This document shows, one piece after another, positions 6,800 to 17,040 of a DNA stretch of 64,000 bases. The translations under genes and the position numbers were made by a program. The first letter of the stretch is position 1. Each line of letters opens with the position of its first letter. The stretch comes from Bacteroides sp. (GTDB taxonomy: Bacteria; Bacteroidota; Bacteroidia; Bacteroidales; Muribaculaceae), in NCBI GenBank assembly GCA_023666835.1, contig JAMPBJ010000004.1, forward strand, positions 17,263-81,262. The letters are read 5' to 3'. The notes beneath the pieces are model-generated. The model worked only from the letters and a program-made list of their open reading frames with translations, was not told where the DNA came from and did no database searches.

Positions 6800-8865
6800 A
6801 AAGAGAAAACCGCAAAAACATTCTTTTCCGCTACGGCCTGATCATATCCGCGATCATATTGCTGTCCATAGTCATCATCTATCGCCTGATGGACAACACC
6901 ATGTTTTCGGCCGACAAGTGGAATGCCAACGCTGAAAAGACCCTCTCCAAGCTCGACACCATCATGCCGGTGCGAGGCGACATCCTCGGATGCGATGGCA
7001 CTGTGCTGGCCACAAACATGATCATCTACACCCCGATGATCGATTTTCGCGTGCCGAAATTCAACGAAAAGCTCTATCGCGATAGCCTCAACCGCCTGTG
7101 CGACAGCATGGCCAAGCATTTCCCGGTGCGCGACAGTGATGGTTGGAAAGAATACCTGTCGAAACCGCTTGCCAAAAAGAAAGAAAATCGGCCACGTGCC
7201 TTCCCCGTACTCCGAAAAATTTCATACGACGACAGTCAACTGCTGAAAACGTTCCCCTTCTTCAACCAAAAGAAACGCTATTCGGGACTCCACATCGACA
7301 GCGAACTGGCTCGTGTGCGCCCCTATGGCGAGATGGCACGTCGCAGTATCGGTGCCGTTGGCGAAACCGACGACGACCGTCGTCGCCGTGGCATCTACGG
7401 CCTTGAAAAGTCGCTTGACTCCCTGCTTGCAGGCACTCCGGGCATTTCAAAGAAAGTGCGCCTGACCAATGCAATTGTCGACTGGGCCGACCGCGAGCCC
7501 ATCGATGGCTACGACGTGATGACCACCATCGACATCAAGATGCAGGACATCGTGGAAAACGAGCTCAACAAAGTGCTCGAAGTATGCAAAGCCGATTGGG
7601 GCACAGCAATCATGATGGAGGTGGGGACCGGCGACATCAAAGCAATAGCCAATCTCGAATACGACATAAAACGAGGCTACTACATCGAAAGCCAGGACTA
7701 CGCCGTCAACCGCTACGAACCAGGGTCAGTGGTCAAAACTCTCTCGCTGATGATAGCAATGGAAGATGGTCGCGCACCGTCGCTCGACAAGGTGTACACC
7801 ACCGGCGGATCATTCAAGATCAGCGGATTTTCAACATCTGATTGCTCCAAGAGCGACACACTGTCGCTGCGTCGCGCCCTCGAGATATCTTCGAACATCG
7901 TGATGTCGAAAATGATTCTCGAAGCCTACGGCGATGATCCGGGCCGCTTCTACAGCCGCATTCGTCGCTCAGGATTCCTTGACCGCTTCAACACCGGCAT
8001 TGCCGGTGAAGTGCCGCCGCGCATCGATTCGCTTGCCAAAACCAACAAGCTTTCGCTCACGCGCCAGAGCTTCGGCTACGGCACAGAAATATCTCCCCTC
8101 TACACCTGTGCGCTCTACAATGCCATAGCCGGCGGAGGCCGCTTTGTGCGCCCGCGTCTTGTCAAAGGTCTGCGAGGCAACGGCGTCGACACTATATTCG
8201 ACGTCAGCTACGTGCGCGACCGCATATGCTCCGAAGAGACTGCCCGCGAACTCCGCGACATGCTCCACCGGGTGGTGTGGGGTCCGCGCGGCACTGCCCG
8301 CTCAGTGCTCAAGAGCGACAAAGTGGAGATTGCCGGCAAGACCGGCACCGCCAACATTATCGTTGACAAGAAATATGCCAAAGGCGTCAACCGACTTGCA
8401 TTCTGCGGGTTCTTCCCATACGACAATCCACGCTACACATGCATGGTGCTGATATCATATCCCAAAGAGACATGGATCAGCCCGGCCACAACCAGCGGAC
8501 GTGTAGTGAAAAACATTGCAGAGGCAATGTATGCCCGCGGCATGCTGGGCAACAATTCCGACTTCCGCTCCGCCGGATCGAAAGTGGGCGACCACCCGAC
8601 CTACTACGGTTCGAACGACGACCGCATGAAGAAAGCCAACAAAACCATCGGTGCACCTACGATGGCCACTCTCTCCAAGCCCCACCGGGTGAAATCCGGT
8701 GTGCCTGATGTGGTTGGCCTCGGCCTTCGCGAAGCCATCAGAGACCTCGAGTCGGCCGGCTACAACGTCAGCTTCACCGGCACCGGATACGTGTCGGGCC
8801 AACTTCCCACCGCAGGTACGCCCTCAAAACCGGGCACCACGGTCAACCTTGTGCTTCGCGAATAA
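6796..8865 (+). CDS. ftsI: Septal peptidoglycan transpeptidase (PBP3/FtsI) with PASTA domain
   Basis: A 689-residue class B penicillin-binding protein that cross-links septal peptidoglycan. Order: short cytoplasmic tail, one membrane helix (about 12-30), N-terminal pedestal domain, transpeptidase domain, C-terminal PASTA domain (about 633-689, VPDVVGLGLREAI to NLVLRE). Catalytic motifs are visible: SVVK with Ser311, SSN at 365-367 and KTGTA at 515-519. The linker before the PASTA domain is basic and low in complexity. FtsI works with FtsW, encoded six genes on. It begins inside the ftsL stop, suggesting translational coupling. Confidence 0.96.
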   Translation: MKRENRKNILFRYGLIISAIILLSIVIIYRLMDNTMFSADKWNANAEKTLSKLDTIMPVRGDILGCDGTVLATNMIIYTPMIDFRVPKFNEKLYRDSLNRLCDSMAKHFPVRDSDGWKEYLSKPLAKKKENRPRAFPVLRKISYDDSQLLKTFPFFNQKKRYSGLHIDSELARVRPYGEMARRSIGAVGETDDDRRRRGIYGLEKSLDSLLAGTPGISKKVRLTNAIVDWADREPIDGYDVMTTIDIKMQDIVENELNKVLEVCKADWGTAIMMEVGTGDIKAIANLEYDIKRGYYIESQDYAVNRYEPGSVVKTLSLMIAMEDGRAPSLDKVYTTGGSFKISGFSTSDCSKSDTLSLRRALEISSNIVMSKMILEAYGDDPGRFYSRIRRSGFLDRFNTGIAGEVPPRIDSLAKTNKLSLTRQSFGYGTEISPLYTCALYNAIAGGGRFVRPRLVKGLRGNGVDTIFDVSYVRDRICSEETARELRDMLHRVVWGPRGTARSVLKSDKVEIAGKTGTANIIVDKKYAKGVNRLAFCGFFPYDNPRYTCMVLISYPKETWISPATTSGRVVKNIAEAMYARGMLGNNSDFRSAGSKVGDHPTYYGSNDDRMKKANKTIGAPTMATLSKPHRVKSGVPDVVGLGLREAIRDLESAGYNVSFTGTGYVSGQLPTAGTPSKPGTTVNLVLRE

Positions 8866-8932
8866 TCTGACACAGATCAAACATCAATATATAATAACAG
8901 AACAAAACCCACCACGCAATAAAACATAGATT

Positions 8933-10390
8933 ATGAAATCACTGTCCGACCTCCTTTCGGCAATTGCAGTCGAAGAAATCATTGGTAGCGATTCGAAAGA
9001 AATCACCTCCATAGAGTGCGATTCACGCAAGATCAAACTCGGCTCTCTGTTTGTGGCCATCAGAGGCTACAACGTCGACGGCCACAAATTCATTCCGCTG
9101 GTCACTCTGGCCGGAGCTTCGGCCATCGTATGCGAGGAACTGCCCGAGCGACTGGAGTCATCAATCACCTACATCCGCGTGGCCAACACTTCGGTGGCAC
9201 TCGGCTATCTCGCCTCGCAGTGGTGGGGCAACCCTTCTCGCAAACTGAAGCTGGTAGGCGTCACCGGCACCAACGGCAAAACCACCACTGCCACACTTAT
9301 CTATGAGATGGCACGTATGATGGGCTACAAGGCCGGTCTGCTTTCCACTGTTGCCAACTATATAGAGGACGAGCGCATCCCCGCCACTCAGACCACTCCC
9401 GGAGCACTCGAACTCAACGAACTGCTCCATCGCATGGTTGTGGCCGGTTGCACCTACGCCGCTATGGAGGTCAGCTCTCATGCTGCCCATCAGCACCGCA
9501 TTGCCGGACTGACATTTGCCGGAGGTATCTTCAGCAACCTCACCCGCGACCACCTCGACTATCATGAGACAGTCGATGCCTACATAGCCGCTAAAAAAAT
9601 GTTTTTCGACCAACTCTCGAAAAACAGCTTCGCTCTTATCAACGCCGACGACCGTCACGGTTCGGTGATGGTGCAGAACACCATGGCAAAGGTCTATACC
9701 TACTCCCTTCGCCAACAGGCCGACTTTATGACCAAAATCGTGGAAAGCCGTCTCGACGGCATGCTTCTGTCGCTCAACGGACGCGAAGTTGAGGTGCTGT
9801 TCACCGGACGATTCAACGCCTACAATCTGACGGCCGTCTATGGCGCGTCGGTGCTTCTCGGATGGGATGTGGATGAAATACTGCGCAACATGAGCCGACT
9901 CGTCCCCGTTGCCGGCCGCTTCCAGACCATTCGTGGCGGTCAGAACATCACTGCAATCGTCGATTATGCTCACACGCCCGATGCGCTGGTTAACGTGCTC
10001 GACACGATCCGCGACGTTGTCGGTGCCGACGGCCGCATCATCACCGTGGTAGGCGCCGGAGGCAACCGCGACAAAGGCAAGCGCCCGCAGATGGCCCGCG
10101 AAGCAGCCCTGCGTTCACAGGTACTTGTGCTCACGTCCGACAACCCACGCAACGAAGAACCTGCCGACATCATACGCGACATGCGAGCCGGTCTCGACTT
10201 CGCCACCGATTGCCGGGTAGTTGAAATCGTCGACCGTCGCGAAGCCATCAGCAAAGCACTGACATCGGCTGAAGCCGGCGACGTGGTGCTGATAGCCGGC
10301 AAGGGTCATGAAGACTATCAGGAGATCAACGGTGTCAAGCACCACTTCGACGACCGCGAAGTTGCAACCGAAATACTCAACCAACTCTAA
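8933..10390 (+). CDS. murE: UDP-MurNAc-tripeptide synthetase MurE, meso-DAP type
   Basis: A 485-residue ATP-dependent ligase that adds the third stem-peptide residue to UDP-MurNAc-L-Ala-D-Glu in the cytoplasm. Three domains follow the family: UDP-binding N-terminal part (CDSRKIKLGSLFVAIRG), ATPase part with GVTGTNGKTTT (Lys116) and SSHAAHQHR, and the C-terminal ligase part. DNPR at 403-406 is the signature of enzymes that take meso-diaminopimelate rather than lysine, in line with dapB at 48110. It sits 67 bases after ftsI and 12 before mraY. Confidence 0.97.
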   Translation: MKSLSDLLSAIAVEEIIGSDSKEITSIECDSRKIKLGSLFVAIRGYNVDGHKFIPLVTLAGASAIVCEELPERLESSITYIRVANTSVALGYLASQWWGNPSRKLKLVGVTGTNGKTTTATLIYEMARMMGYKAGLLSTVANYIEDERIPATQTTPGALELNELLHRMVVAGCTYAAMEVSSHAAHQHRIAGLTFAGGIFSNLTRDHLDYHETVDAYIAAKKMFFDQLSKNSFALINADDRHGSVMVQNTMAKVYTYSLRQQADFMTKIVESRLDGMLLSLNGREVEVLFTGRFNAYNLTAVYGASVLLGWDVDEILRNMSRLVPVAGRFQTIRGGQNITAIVDYAHTPDALVNVLDTIRDVVGADGRIITVVGAGGNRDKGKRPQMAREAALRSQVLVLTSDNPRNEEPADIIRDMRAGLDFATDCRVVEIVDRREAISKALTSAEAGDVVLIAGKGHEDYQEINGVKHHFDDREVATEILNQL

Positions 10391-10402
10391 ACAGTCACAA
10401 TC

Positions 10403-11662
10403 ATGCTTTACTATCTGTTTGAGGTATTGAGAGAATATGGAGTCCCGGGCGCACGCCTGATGGACTATATCACCTTCCGTTCGGGAATGGCTTTGTTGCT
10501 TGCTCTGCTGATAGCTCTCGTGTTTGGCAAACGCATAATCGAAAGACTGCAGCTGATGCAGGTAGGCGAAATAGTGCGTGACCTCGGGCTGCAGGGTCAG
10601 ACAGAGAAAAAAGGCACACCCACAATGGGAGGTGTCATCATCATACTTTCCATACTCGTGCCGTGTATCCTGATCGGCAATCTTTCGAACGTCTACATGG
10701 TGCTGATGATCGTGGCCACCGTTTGGCTGGGCATCCTTGGCTTTCTTGATGACTACCTGAAACTCAAGCGCCATAACAAGGACGGCATGAGCGGCAAGTT
10801 CAAAATCATCGGTCAGGTGGGCCTCGGCCTGCTTGTGGGTCTGACCATGTGGTTCAGCCCCAAAGTTGTGATGCAACCCAACGCCGAAATCACCGAACCT
10901 ACACCTACCGAAATCGAAATTACCCATACCGACCATAGCATCAAAGCTCCGCAGACCACAATACCCTTCGTCAAGAACAACAACTTCGACTATACTTGGC
11001 TCACCGAGTGGATGGGCGACCACGCAGCAACAGGCGGCTGGATCGCTTTTATCCTCGTAACAATCTTCGTGGTAGCCGGTACTTCCAACGGTGCCAATTT
11101 GACCGACGGACTCGACGGACTCTGCACGGGCACTTCGGCAATAATCGGTGTGGCCCTTGCCATAATGGCATATCTCGGCGGCCACATAGGCTATTCGGCC
11201 TACCTCAACATCATGTATATACCTGACAGTGCTGAACTTGTGGTGTTTATATCGGCCTTCATCGGTGCACTGATCGGATTCCTGTGGTACAATACATACC
11301 CGGCACAGGTGTTTATGGGCGACACCGGTTCGCTCACCATCGGTGGCATCATAGCAGTGTTTGCCATCCTTATCCGCAAAGAGCTGCTCATCCCGATCCT
11401 TTGCGCCATTTTCTTCATCGAAGACCTTTCGGTGATCATCCAGGTGTTCTACTTCAAACTCACCAAACGTCGCACAGGCACAGGCCGTCGCATATTCAAA
11501 ATGACTCCTCTCCACCACCATTTCCAGAAGGAGGGAAAGGGAAGCGAGTCGCTGCTGACATGGCCTCAGCAACCCATCCACGAATCGAAAATCGTCACCC
11601 GCTTTTGGATCATCGGAATTCTTCTGGCCATCGTGACCTTCGTCACACTCAAAATCAGATAA
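10403..11662 (+). CDS. mraY: Phospho-MurNAc-pentapeptide translocase MraY
   Basis: A 419-residue polytopic enzyme that moves phospho-MurNAc-pentapeptide onto undecaprenyl phosphate to form lipid I. Seen: KKGTPTMGGV, the acidic FLDDYLK motif on a cytoplasmic loop, NLTDGLDGL, FMGDTGSL and the TPLHHHFQ motif. About ten membrane helices are expected. It is longer than the E. coli enzyme because of a polar insert around residues 155-190 rich in T, E and P, which is usual in Bacteroidetes MraY. Position between murE and murD is canonical. Confidence 0.97.
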   Translation: MLYYLFEVLREYGVPGARLMDYITFRSGMALLLALLIALVFGKRIIERLQLMQVGEIVRDLGLQGQTEKKGTPTMGGVIIILSILVPCILIGNLSNVYMVLMIVATVWLGILGFLDDYLKLKRHNKDGMSGKFKIIGQVGLGLLVGLTMWFSPKVVMQPNAEITEPTPTEIEITHTDHSIKAPQTTIPFVKNNNFDYTWLTEWMGDHAATGGWIAFILVTIFVVAGTSNGANLTDGLDGLCTGTSAIIGVALAIMAYLGGHIGYSAYLNIMYIPDSAELVVFISAFIGALIGFLWYNTYPAQVFMGDTGSLTIGGIIAVFAILIRKELLIPILCAIFFIEDLSVIIQVFYFKLTKRRTGTGRRIFKMTPLHHHFQKEGKGSESLLTWPQQPIHESKIVTRFWIIGILLAIVTFVTLKIR

Positions 11663-11677
11663 ATCTCATCAACAGCA

Positions 11678-13045
11678 ATGAAATCAAACGATAAAAAACG
11701 CATTGTAGTACTCGGCGGCGGCGAAAGCGGTGTCGGTGCAGCCATTCTTGCCAAAGATAAAGGCATGGACGTGTTCCTGTCCGACATGGGCTCGATAGCA
11801 CCAAAATACCGCGACATGCTTCAGTCCGAAAACATAGCTTGGGAAGAAGGACATCACACGGCTGAACTCATACTTAATGCCGACGAAGTGGTGAAAAGTC
11901 CGGGCATACCACCGACAGCTCCTATGATGAAAGCTATTGTCGAGCGCAACATTCCGGTAATCTCCGAAATTGAATACGCCGGACGATTCACCGATGCAAA
12001 AATGGTATGTATCACCGGAAGCAACGGCAAGACCACCACTACTATGATGACCTATCACATACTGCGCGATGCCGGCATCAATGTCGGTCTGGCCGGAAAT
12101 GTAGGCAAGAGCCTGGCTTTGCAGGTGGCTCGCGAGCCCCACGACGTATATGTGATCGAATTGTCGAGTTTCCAGCTCGAAAACATGTACGACTTCAAAG
12201 CCAACGTGGCTGTGATGCTCAACATCACCCCTGACCACCTCGACCGCTACGACTACAAGATGCAGAATTATATAAATGCCAAATTCCGCATCCTCAACAA
12301 TCTGACTGTCGACGACGCATTCATCTTCTGGCAGGACGACCCCGTGATACAGGCCCAGATGCGCCGCATCAGCACCGAGGCAACACTTTATCCCTTTGCC
12401 GAACACCGCCACGATGGAAGCCGGGCATATGTCGACGAAAGCGACCGGGTGGTTTTCGACACTCCCGACACATCGCTGACGATGCCTCGAAGCGAACTGT
12501 CGCTCCACGGACTCCACAACCTGTACAACTCAATGGCAGCAGGTCTGTCGGCTTGCTTGCTGAACATACGCAAAGACGACATACGCCGTGCACTCAGCAA
12601 CTTCGAAGGCGTCGAGCACCGCCTTGAATTCGTGGCCGACATCGACGGCGTGCGCTACATCAATGACTCCAAAGCCACCAACGTCAACTCCTGCTGGTAT
12701 GCCCTTGAATCGATGCACGCAGCCGAAGAGCCCAACGTTGTGCTAATTTTAGGCGGCAAGGACAAAGGCAACGACTACACCGAGATCGAACAACTGGTGA
12801 AAGACAAAGTCAAAGCCATCGTATGTATGGGCAAAGACAACGCCAAACTTCTCGACTTCTTCAGCAGCAAAGTGGCTTCGATAGCCGACACCCATTCGCT
12901 CGATGATGCTTTGGCCGCAGCACGTGGCTTCGCCTCAACCGGCGACACCGTGTTGCTCTCGCCCTGTTGCGCCAGCTTCGACCTCTTTCATTCCTATGAA
13001 GAACGCGGCACGCTCTTCAAGGAAGCCGTCAAAGCTCTCCGCTAA
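11678..13045 (+). CDS. murD: UDP-MurNAc-L-alanine:D-glutamate ligase MurD
   Basis: A 455-residue Mur ligase that adds D-glutamate to UDP-MurNAc-L-Ala. Seen: N-terminal nucleotide fold VVLGGGESGVGAAILA, KSPGIPPTAP, P-loop ITGSNGKTTTTMM (about residues 111-123), SSFQLE, NITPDHLDRY, the NDSKATN motif and SPCCASFDLF near the end. Length and domain order are normal. It is 15 bases downstream of mraY and 68 bases upstream of ftsW. Confidence 0.97.
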   Translation: MKSNDKKRIVVLGGGESGVGAAILAKDKGMDVFLSDMGSIAPKYRDMLQSENIAWEEGHHTAELILNADEVVKSPGIPPTAPMMKAIVERNIPVISEIEYAGRFTDAKMVCITGSNGKTTTTMMTYHILRDAGINVGLAGNVGKSLALQVAREPHDVYVIELSSFQLENMYDFKANVAVMLNITPDHLDRYDYKMQNYINAKFRILNNLTVDDAFIFWQDDPVIQAQMRRISTEATLYPFAEHRHDGSRAYVDESDRVVFDTPDTSLTMPRSELSLHGLHNLYNSMAAGLSACLLNIRKDDIRRALSNFEGVEHRLEFVADIDGVRYINDSKATNVNSCWYALESMHAAEEPNVVLILGGKDKGNDYTEIEQLVKDKVKAIVCMGKDNAKLLDFFSSKVASIADTHSLDDALAAARGFASTGDTVLLSPCCASFDLFHSYEERGTLFKEAVKALR

Positions 13046-13113
13046 TCTCGCCATCTCATACTCTCTAAAATAAATCAATCCTCAAACTCTCTTCAAAACC
13101 ACTACCCACCAAC

Positions 13114-14457
13114 ATGGAATCAGATTCCTCAACGATCATCAACCCCATACAGTCAGCCGCTCCGGCAGTTCAAACCGATGCAGCCAGCGATGCGCCCGTA
13201 GCCAAAGGCGACAAGCACATCTGGGGCATCTACATATTCCTCATACTGATTTCGGTCATCGAACTCTACAGCGCTTCGTCGCGCGAGGTGTCGACGGCCG
13301 GACTCGGCGTCTACGGCACTATAGTGCGTCACGTCATTCAGCTGTTCATGGGCCTTTGCATCATCTATTATCTTCAGAAAACCCACTATCGCAAGATTCT
13401 CAAATGGGTGATACCGTTCACGCTGCTCAGCGTAGCGCTGATGGGCTACACCATGTTTTTCGGTGAGGTCGTCAACGGAGCCCGACGTAATTTCCATCTG
13501 ATGGGCATCTCCATTCAGCCATCTGAACTTTTGAAGATATCGGCGGCCATGATGACCGCTCTGATCATGTCGCGCACCCAGGTAAAAGGAGGCGGCGTGT
13601 CCAACAAGGGTATTATCTGGAGCGCGGCAGTCATATTGCTCTTTTGCGCCATGCTTGCCCCTCAGGGGTTGACCAACACGTTGCTTCTGATCAGCATCAG
13701 TATGTCGATGATGATAATCGGAGGAACACCATTTCGCAAAGTGGGCTACGTGATCGTGGTCTATGTCGCATGCTTCTCCCTTTATGTGGGAGTCCAGATG
13801 ATCAGACACGCCCATGCGGCCAATGCTACAAAAACCGAACAAACCGACGGCACGGCAAAAGAGGAAAAATCTGATCCACGTTTCGTCACATGGATAACCC
13901 GTCTGACCAATTTCGGCGACTCCAAACCCAAATATGAACAGGAAATGACGAGCGACAACCAGCAGGAAATGCTCGGCTACATGGCTCAGGCCCACGGCGG
14001 AGTGTTCGGCGTAATGCCCGGCCACAGCCGCGAAACGTCGCGTCTGCCCCTTGCATTCACCGACTATATCTACTCGATCATCGTGGAAGAGATGGGGCTG
14101 ATAGGCGGACTCTTCGTACTGGTACTCTACCTGTGGCTATTGGGGCGAGCAAGTGCCATAGCCTCACGATGTTCGCGTGCCTTCCCTGCTTTGCTTGTCA
14201 TAGGCATGGCTCTGACCATTGTGTTCCAGGCTCTGTTCCACATATGCATCGTCACCGGCGTCATACCGGTTTCCGGTCAGCCACTACCTCTGATATCAAA
14301 GGGTGGATGTTCGATTCTTGTCACCTCAATAGCATTCGGCATAATGCTTAGTGTCAGTCGATTCGCAGTAAGGACAGGAGCCAAGAACAAAGAAATACGT
14401 CAGGAAATCGACTCACTGCCCGAGGACATGCGAGCCGACAATCCTTCGCAACTGTAA
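13114..14457 (+). CDS. ftsW: Septal peptidoglycan glycosyltransferase FtsW (SEDS family)
   Basis: A 447-residue SEDS-family membrane protein that polymerises lipid II at the septum together with FtsI. About ten membrane helices are visible, with the SEDS signatures NGARRNFHLMGISIQPSE and GQPLPLISKGGCSILVT. The N-terminal cytoplasmic tail (about 35 residues) and a polar, charged loop of roughly 50 residues between about 230 and 285 (rich in K, E, T) are extra compared with E. coli FtsW but fit Bacteroidetes versions. The stop is directly followed by a TA microsatellite. Confidence 0.95.
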   Translation: MESDSSTIINPIQSAAPAVQTDAASDAPVAKGDKHIWGIYIFLILISVIELYSASSREVSTAGLGVYGTIVRHVIQLFMGLCIIYYLQKTHYRKILKWVIPFTLLSVALMGYTMFFGEVVNGARRNFHLMGISIQPSELLKISAAMMTALIMSRTQVKGGGVSNKGIIWSAAVILLFCAMLAPQGLTNTLLLISISMSMMIIGGTPFRKVGYVIVVYVACFSLYVGVQMIRHAHAANATKTEQTDGTAKEEKSDPRFVTWITRLTNFGDSKPKYEQEMTSDNQQEMLGYMAQAHGGVFGVMPGHSRETSRLPLAFTDYIYSIIVEEMGLIGGLFVLVLYLWLLGRASAIASRCSRAFPALLVIGMALTIVFQALFHICIVTGVIPVSGQPLPLISKGGCSILVTSIAFGIMLSVSRFAVRTGAKNKEIRQEIDSLPEDMRADNPSQL

Positions 14458-14458
14458 A

Positions 14459-14483
14459 TATATATATATATATATATATATAT
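14459..14483 (+). repeat. (TA)12 microsatellite between ftsW and murG
   Basis: Twenty-five bases of alternating TA begin two bases after the ftsW stop. Such tracts melt easily and change length by slippage. It is intercistronic, 39 bases before the murG ATG. Confidence 0.95.
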
Positions 14484-14522
14484 CGACAACTAAACAGTCA
14501 TAACCATTTGCAATAACAACAC

Positions 14523-15659
14523 ATGAGCAAACAACATAAATCAGAAACCGAAATAAACCGTCCGATGCGAGTGCTCGTCAGCGGCGGTGGCACCGGCGGA
14601 CACATATTTCCGGCCGTGGCCATAGCCAATGCCGTACGTCGTCGCCATCCCGACGCCGAAATTCTGTTTGTCGGAGCACTCGGACGCATGGAAATGGAAC
14701 GAGTACCCGCCGCCGGCTACGAAATCGTAGGCCTTCCCATCGCCGGTTTTGACCGTCGCCGAATCTGGCGCAACTTTGCCGTGATGGTCAAACTGATCAG
14801 AAGCATGCGCAAGGCGCGCAAGGTGCTCCGCGAATTCAAGCCCGACATAGCCATTGGCGTGGGAGGCTATGCAAGCGGTCCGATGCTCAAGGAAGCTCAG
14901 CGACGCGGCATTCCCACTCTGCTGCAGGAACAGAACTCCTATGCAGGAGTGACCAACAAACTTCTCGCTCGCAAAGCCAAAGCCATTTGTGTGGCATATG
15001 AAGGCATGGATCGCTTCTTTCCGGCCGATAGCATCGTGATGACAGGTAATCCCGTACGCTACGAGATAGCCACTGCCGACATGGATCGTCGGAAAGCCAA
15101 AGCCAAACTCGGCTTCGACCCCGACCGCAAACTGCTTGTGGTGGTAGGTGGTTCGCTCGGAGCCTGCACCATCAACGACAGCATCGGTGCATCCCTCGAC
15201 AAAATCACCGATCACGACATACAGATTCTGTGGCAGACCGGCAAACTCTACGCCGACGAATGTGCTGCCACAGCCTCAGGCAAAAAAGACGTCAAAGCCA
15301 TGGCTTTCATATCCGACATGGCCACAGCCTATCGCGCCGCCGACCTGATAGTGGCCCGCGCAGGAGCAGGCACCATATCCGAACTGCAACTGCTCGGTCT
15401 TCCGGCCATACTCGTGCCCTCGCCCAATGTAGCTGAGGACCATCAACGCAAAAACGCCCAGGCGCTCGTCGACCATGACGCGGCAGTGATAGTGCTCGAT
15501 GCCGACGCACGCACCCGACTCGCCGACACCGTGATCGATCTTATGGCCGACAGCGATCGCCGCGACCGGCTGGCTGATAACGTCGGCAAGATGGCTCTTC
15601 GCGGTAGCGATGAGGCCATTGTCGACACCATTGAACGTGTACTTTCCAATCTCGATTGA
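14523..15659 (+). CDS. murG: UDP-GlcNAc:lipid I N-acetylglucosaminyltransferase MurG
   Basis: A 378-residue GT28 enzyme that converts lipid I to lipid II on the inner membrane face. Seen: GGGTGGHIFP at 21-30, the GVGGYASGP loop, LLQEQNSYAGVTNK, VVGGSLGA, the AGAGTISEL donor-site motif and HQRKNAQAL. A basic polar leader of about 15 residues precedes the first strand. Its stop is immediately followed by the murC ATG with no gap. Confidence 0.97.
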   Translation: MSKQHKSETEINRPMRVLVSGGGTGGHIFPAVAIANAVRRRHPDAEILFVGALGRMEMERVPAAGYEIVGLPIAGFDRRRIWRNFAVMVKLIRSMRKARKVLREFKPDIAIGVGGYASGPMLKEAQRRGIPTLLQEQNSYAGVTNKLLARKAKAICVAYEGMDRFFPADSIVMTGNPVRYEIATADMDRRKAKAKLGFDPDRKLLVVVGGSLGACTINDSIGASLDKITDHDIQILWQTGKLYADECAATASGKKDVKAMAFISDMATAYRAADLIVARAGAGTISELQLLGLPAILVPSPNVAEDHQRKNAQALVDHDAAVIVLDADARTRLADTVIDLMADSDRRDRLADNVGKMALRGSDEAIVDTIERVLSNLD

Positions 15660-17024
15660 ATGAAGCAGAAGAAAAACATATATTTCGTAGGCGCAGGCGG
15701 CATAGGCATGGCTGCCCTCGAACGCTATTTCCTCTCCAAGGGCTACAACGTCGGCGGATACGACCGCACCCGCACTGCCCTGACCGATGCTCTGACAGCT
15801 GAAGGCGTGAAGATCACATTCGACGATTCAGCCGAAGCTATAACCGAAGAATTTCGCAATCCGGCCGACACGCTGGTGGTCTACACTCCGGCAGTACCTG
15901 ATTCGCATCCCGGTCTGACCTACTTCCGCGCCAATGGATTTGAAGTGGTCAAACGCGCTGCAGTCCTTGGCCTTGTCACCCGCGGCAGCAAAGCACTGTG
16001 CTTCGCCGGCACTCATGGCAAGACCACAACATCATCGATGGCTGCCCACGTGCTTCACAGCTCTTCGGCCGGGTGCAATGCATTTCTTGGGGGTGTACTC
16101 CGTAACTACGGCAGCAACTTTCTGCTCGACCCGAATTCCGACATTTCGGTAGTTGAAGCCGACGAATATGACCGTTCATTCCACCATCTGCGCCCCATGG
16201 TAGCCGTGGTCACATCAACAGATCCCGATCATCTCGACATATATGGCACAGAAGAAGCCTATCTTGAAAGCTTCGCACGATTCACCGAACTCATTGCCGA
16301 CGGAGGTGCCCTTATCAAGCACACCGGACTGAAAATGCGCGAACGCGTGTCGTCCACGGTCAAAGTCTACACCTATTCGCGCGACGAGGGCGACTTCCAT
16401 GCAACCAATATCCGCCACACCGACGGCGACATCATCTTCGACCTTCTGACCCCCGACGGCACCATTGCCGACATCAAGCTCGGAGTACCCGTCGAAATAA
16501 ACATCGAAAACGCTATCGCATCACTTGCCGCAATATGGGCCGCCGGACTGCTCGAATGCGATAACGCCCGCAGCGCAATGGCCTCGTTCATGGGGCCCAA
16601 ACGCCGCTTCGAATCGTGGCTTCGCACGCCTGACCACGTGGTGATCGACGACTATGCCCATCATCCCGACGAACTGCGTAACTCCATCCGCTCCGTCAAG
16701 GCACTCTATCCCGATCGCCGCCTGACCGTGGCTTTCCAGCCTCATCTCTACAGCCGCACACGCGACTTTGCCCCACAATTTGCTCAAGCACTGTCGGAAG
16801 CCGACAGCGTCATACTGCTCGACATCTACCCTGCCCGCGAACTTCCGATCGAAGGCGTCACTTCGGGCATTATATTCGACCGAATCACTTCGCCCAAGAA
16901 GGTGATGACCACCCGCGATGAACTTCCCCGCGCCGTTGCCGACGATGATCCGGAGGTGCTTCTAACAGCCGGTGCCGGCGATATATGTGACAAACTTCCC
17001 GAAATAGTAGAAATTCTCAAGTAA
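15660..17024 (+). CDS. murC: UDP-N-acetylmuramate:L-alanine ligase MurC
   Basis: A 454-residue cytoplasmic ligase that starts the stem peptide by adding L-alanine to UDP-MurNAc. Seen: GAGGIGMAAL at 11-20, P-loop GTHGKTTTSSM (about 117-127), VVEADEYDRSF, STDPDHLDIYG, and DDYAHHPDEL in the C-terminal domain, all MurC hallmarks. Its ATG directly follows the murG stop. No ddl or murB follows; ftsQ comes next, as is common in Bacteroidetes dcw clusters. Confidence 0.97.
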   Translation: MKQKKNIYFVGAGGIGMAALERYFLSKGYNVGGYDRTRTALTDALTAEGVKITFDDSAEAITEEFRNPADTLVVYTPAVPDSHPGLTYFRANGFEVVKRAAVLGLVTRGSKALCFAGTHGKTTTSSMAAHVLHSSSAGCNAFLGGVLRNYGSNFLLDPNSDISVVEADEYDRSFHHLRPMVAVVTSTDPDHLDIYGTEEAYLESFARFTELIADGGALIKHTGLKMRERVSSTVKVYTYSRDEGDFHATNIRHTDGDIIFDLLTPDGTIADIKLGVPVEINIENAIASLAAIWAAGLLECDNARSAMASFMGPKRRFESWLRTPDHVVIDDYAHHPDELRNSIRSVKALYPDRRLTVAFQPHLYSRTRDFAPQFAQALSEADSVILLDIYPARELPIEGVTSGIIFDRITSPKKVMTTRDELPRAVADDDPEVLLTAGAGDICDKLPEIVEILK

Positions 17025-17040
17025 CAGTCCCTCAACCGGA

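Noticed and set aside
10115-11581. Long open frame on the minus strand opposite murE and mraY
   Set aside because: It is antisense to well-supported genes, rich in His/Cys/Asp as expected of a shadow frame, and shows no domain.
13153-14025. Minus-strand open frame opposite ftsW
   Set aside because: It is the mirror of a conserved gene with no recognisable motif.
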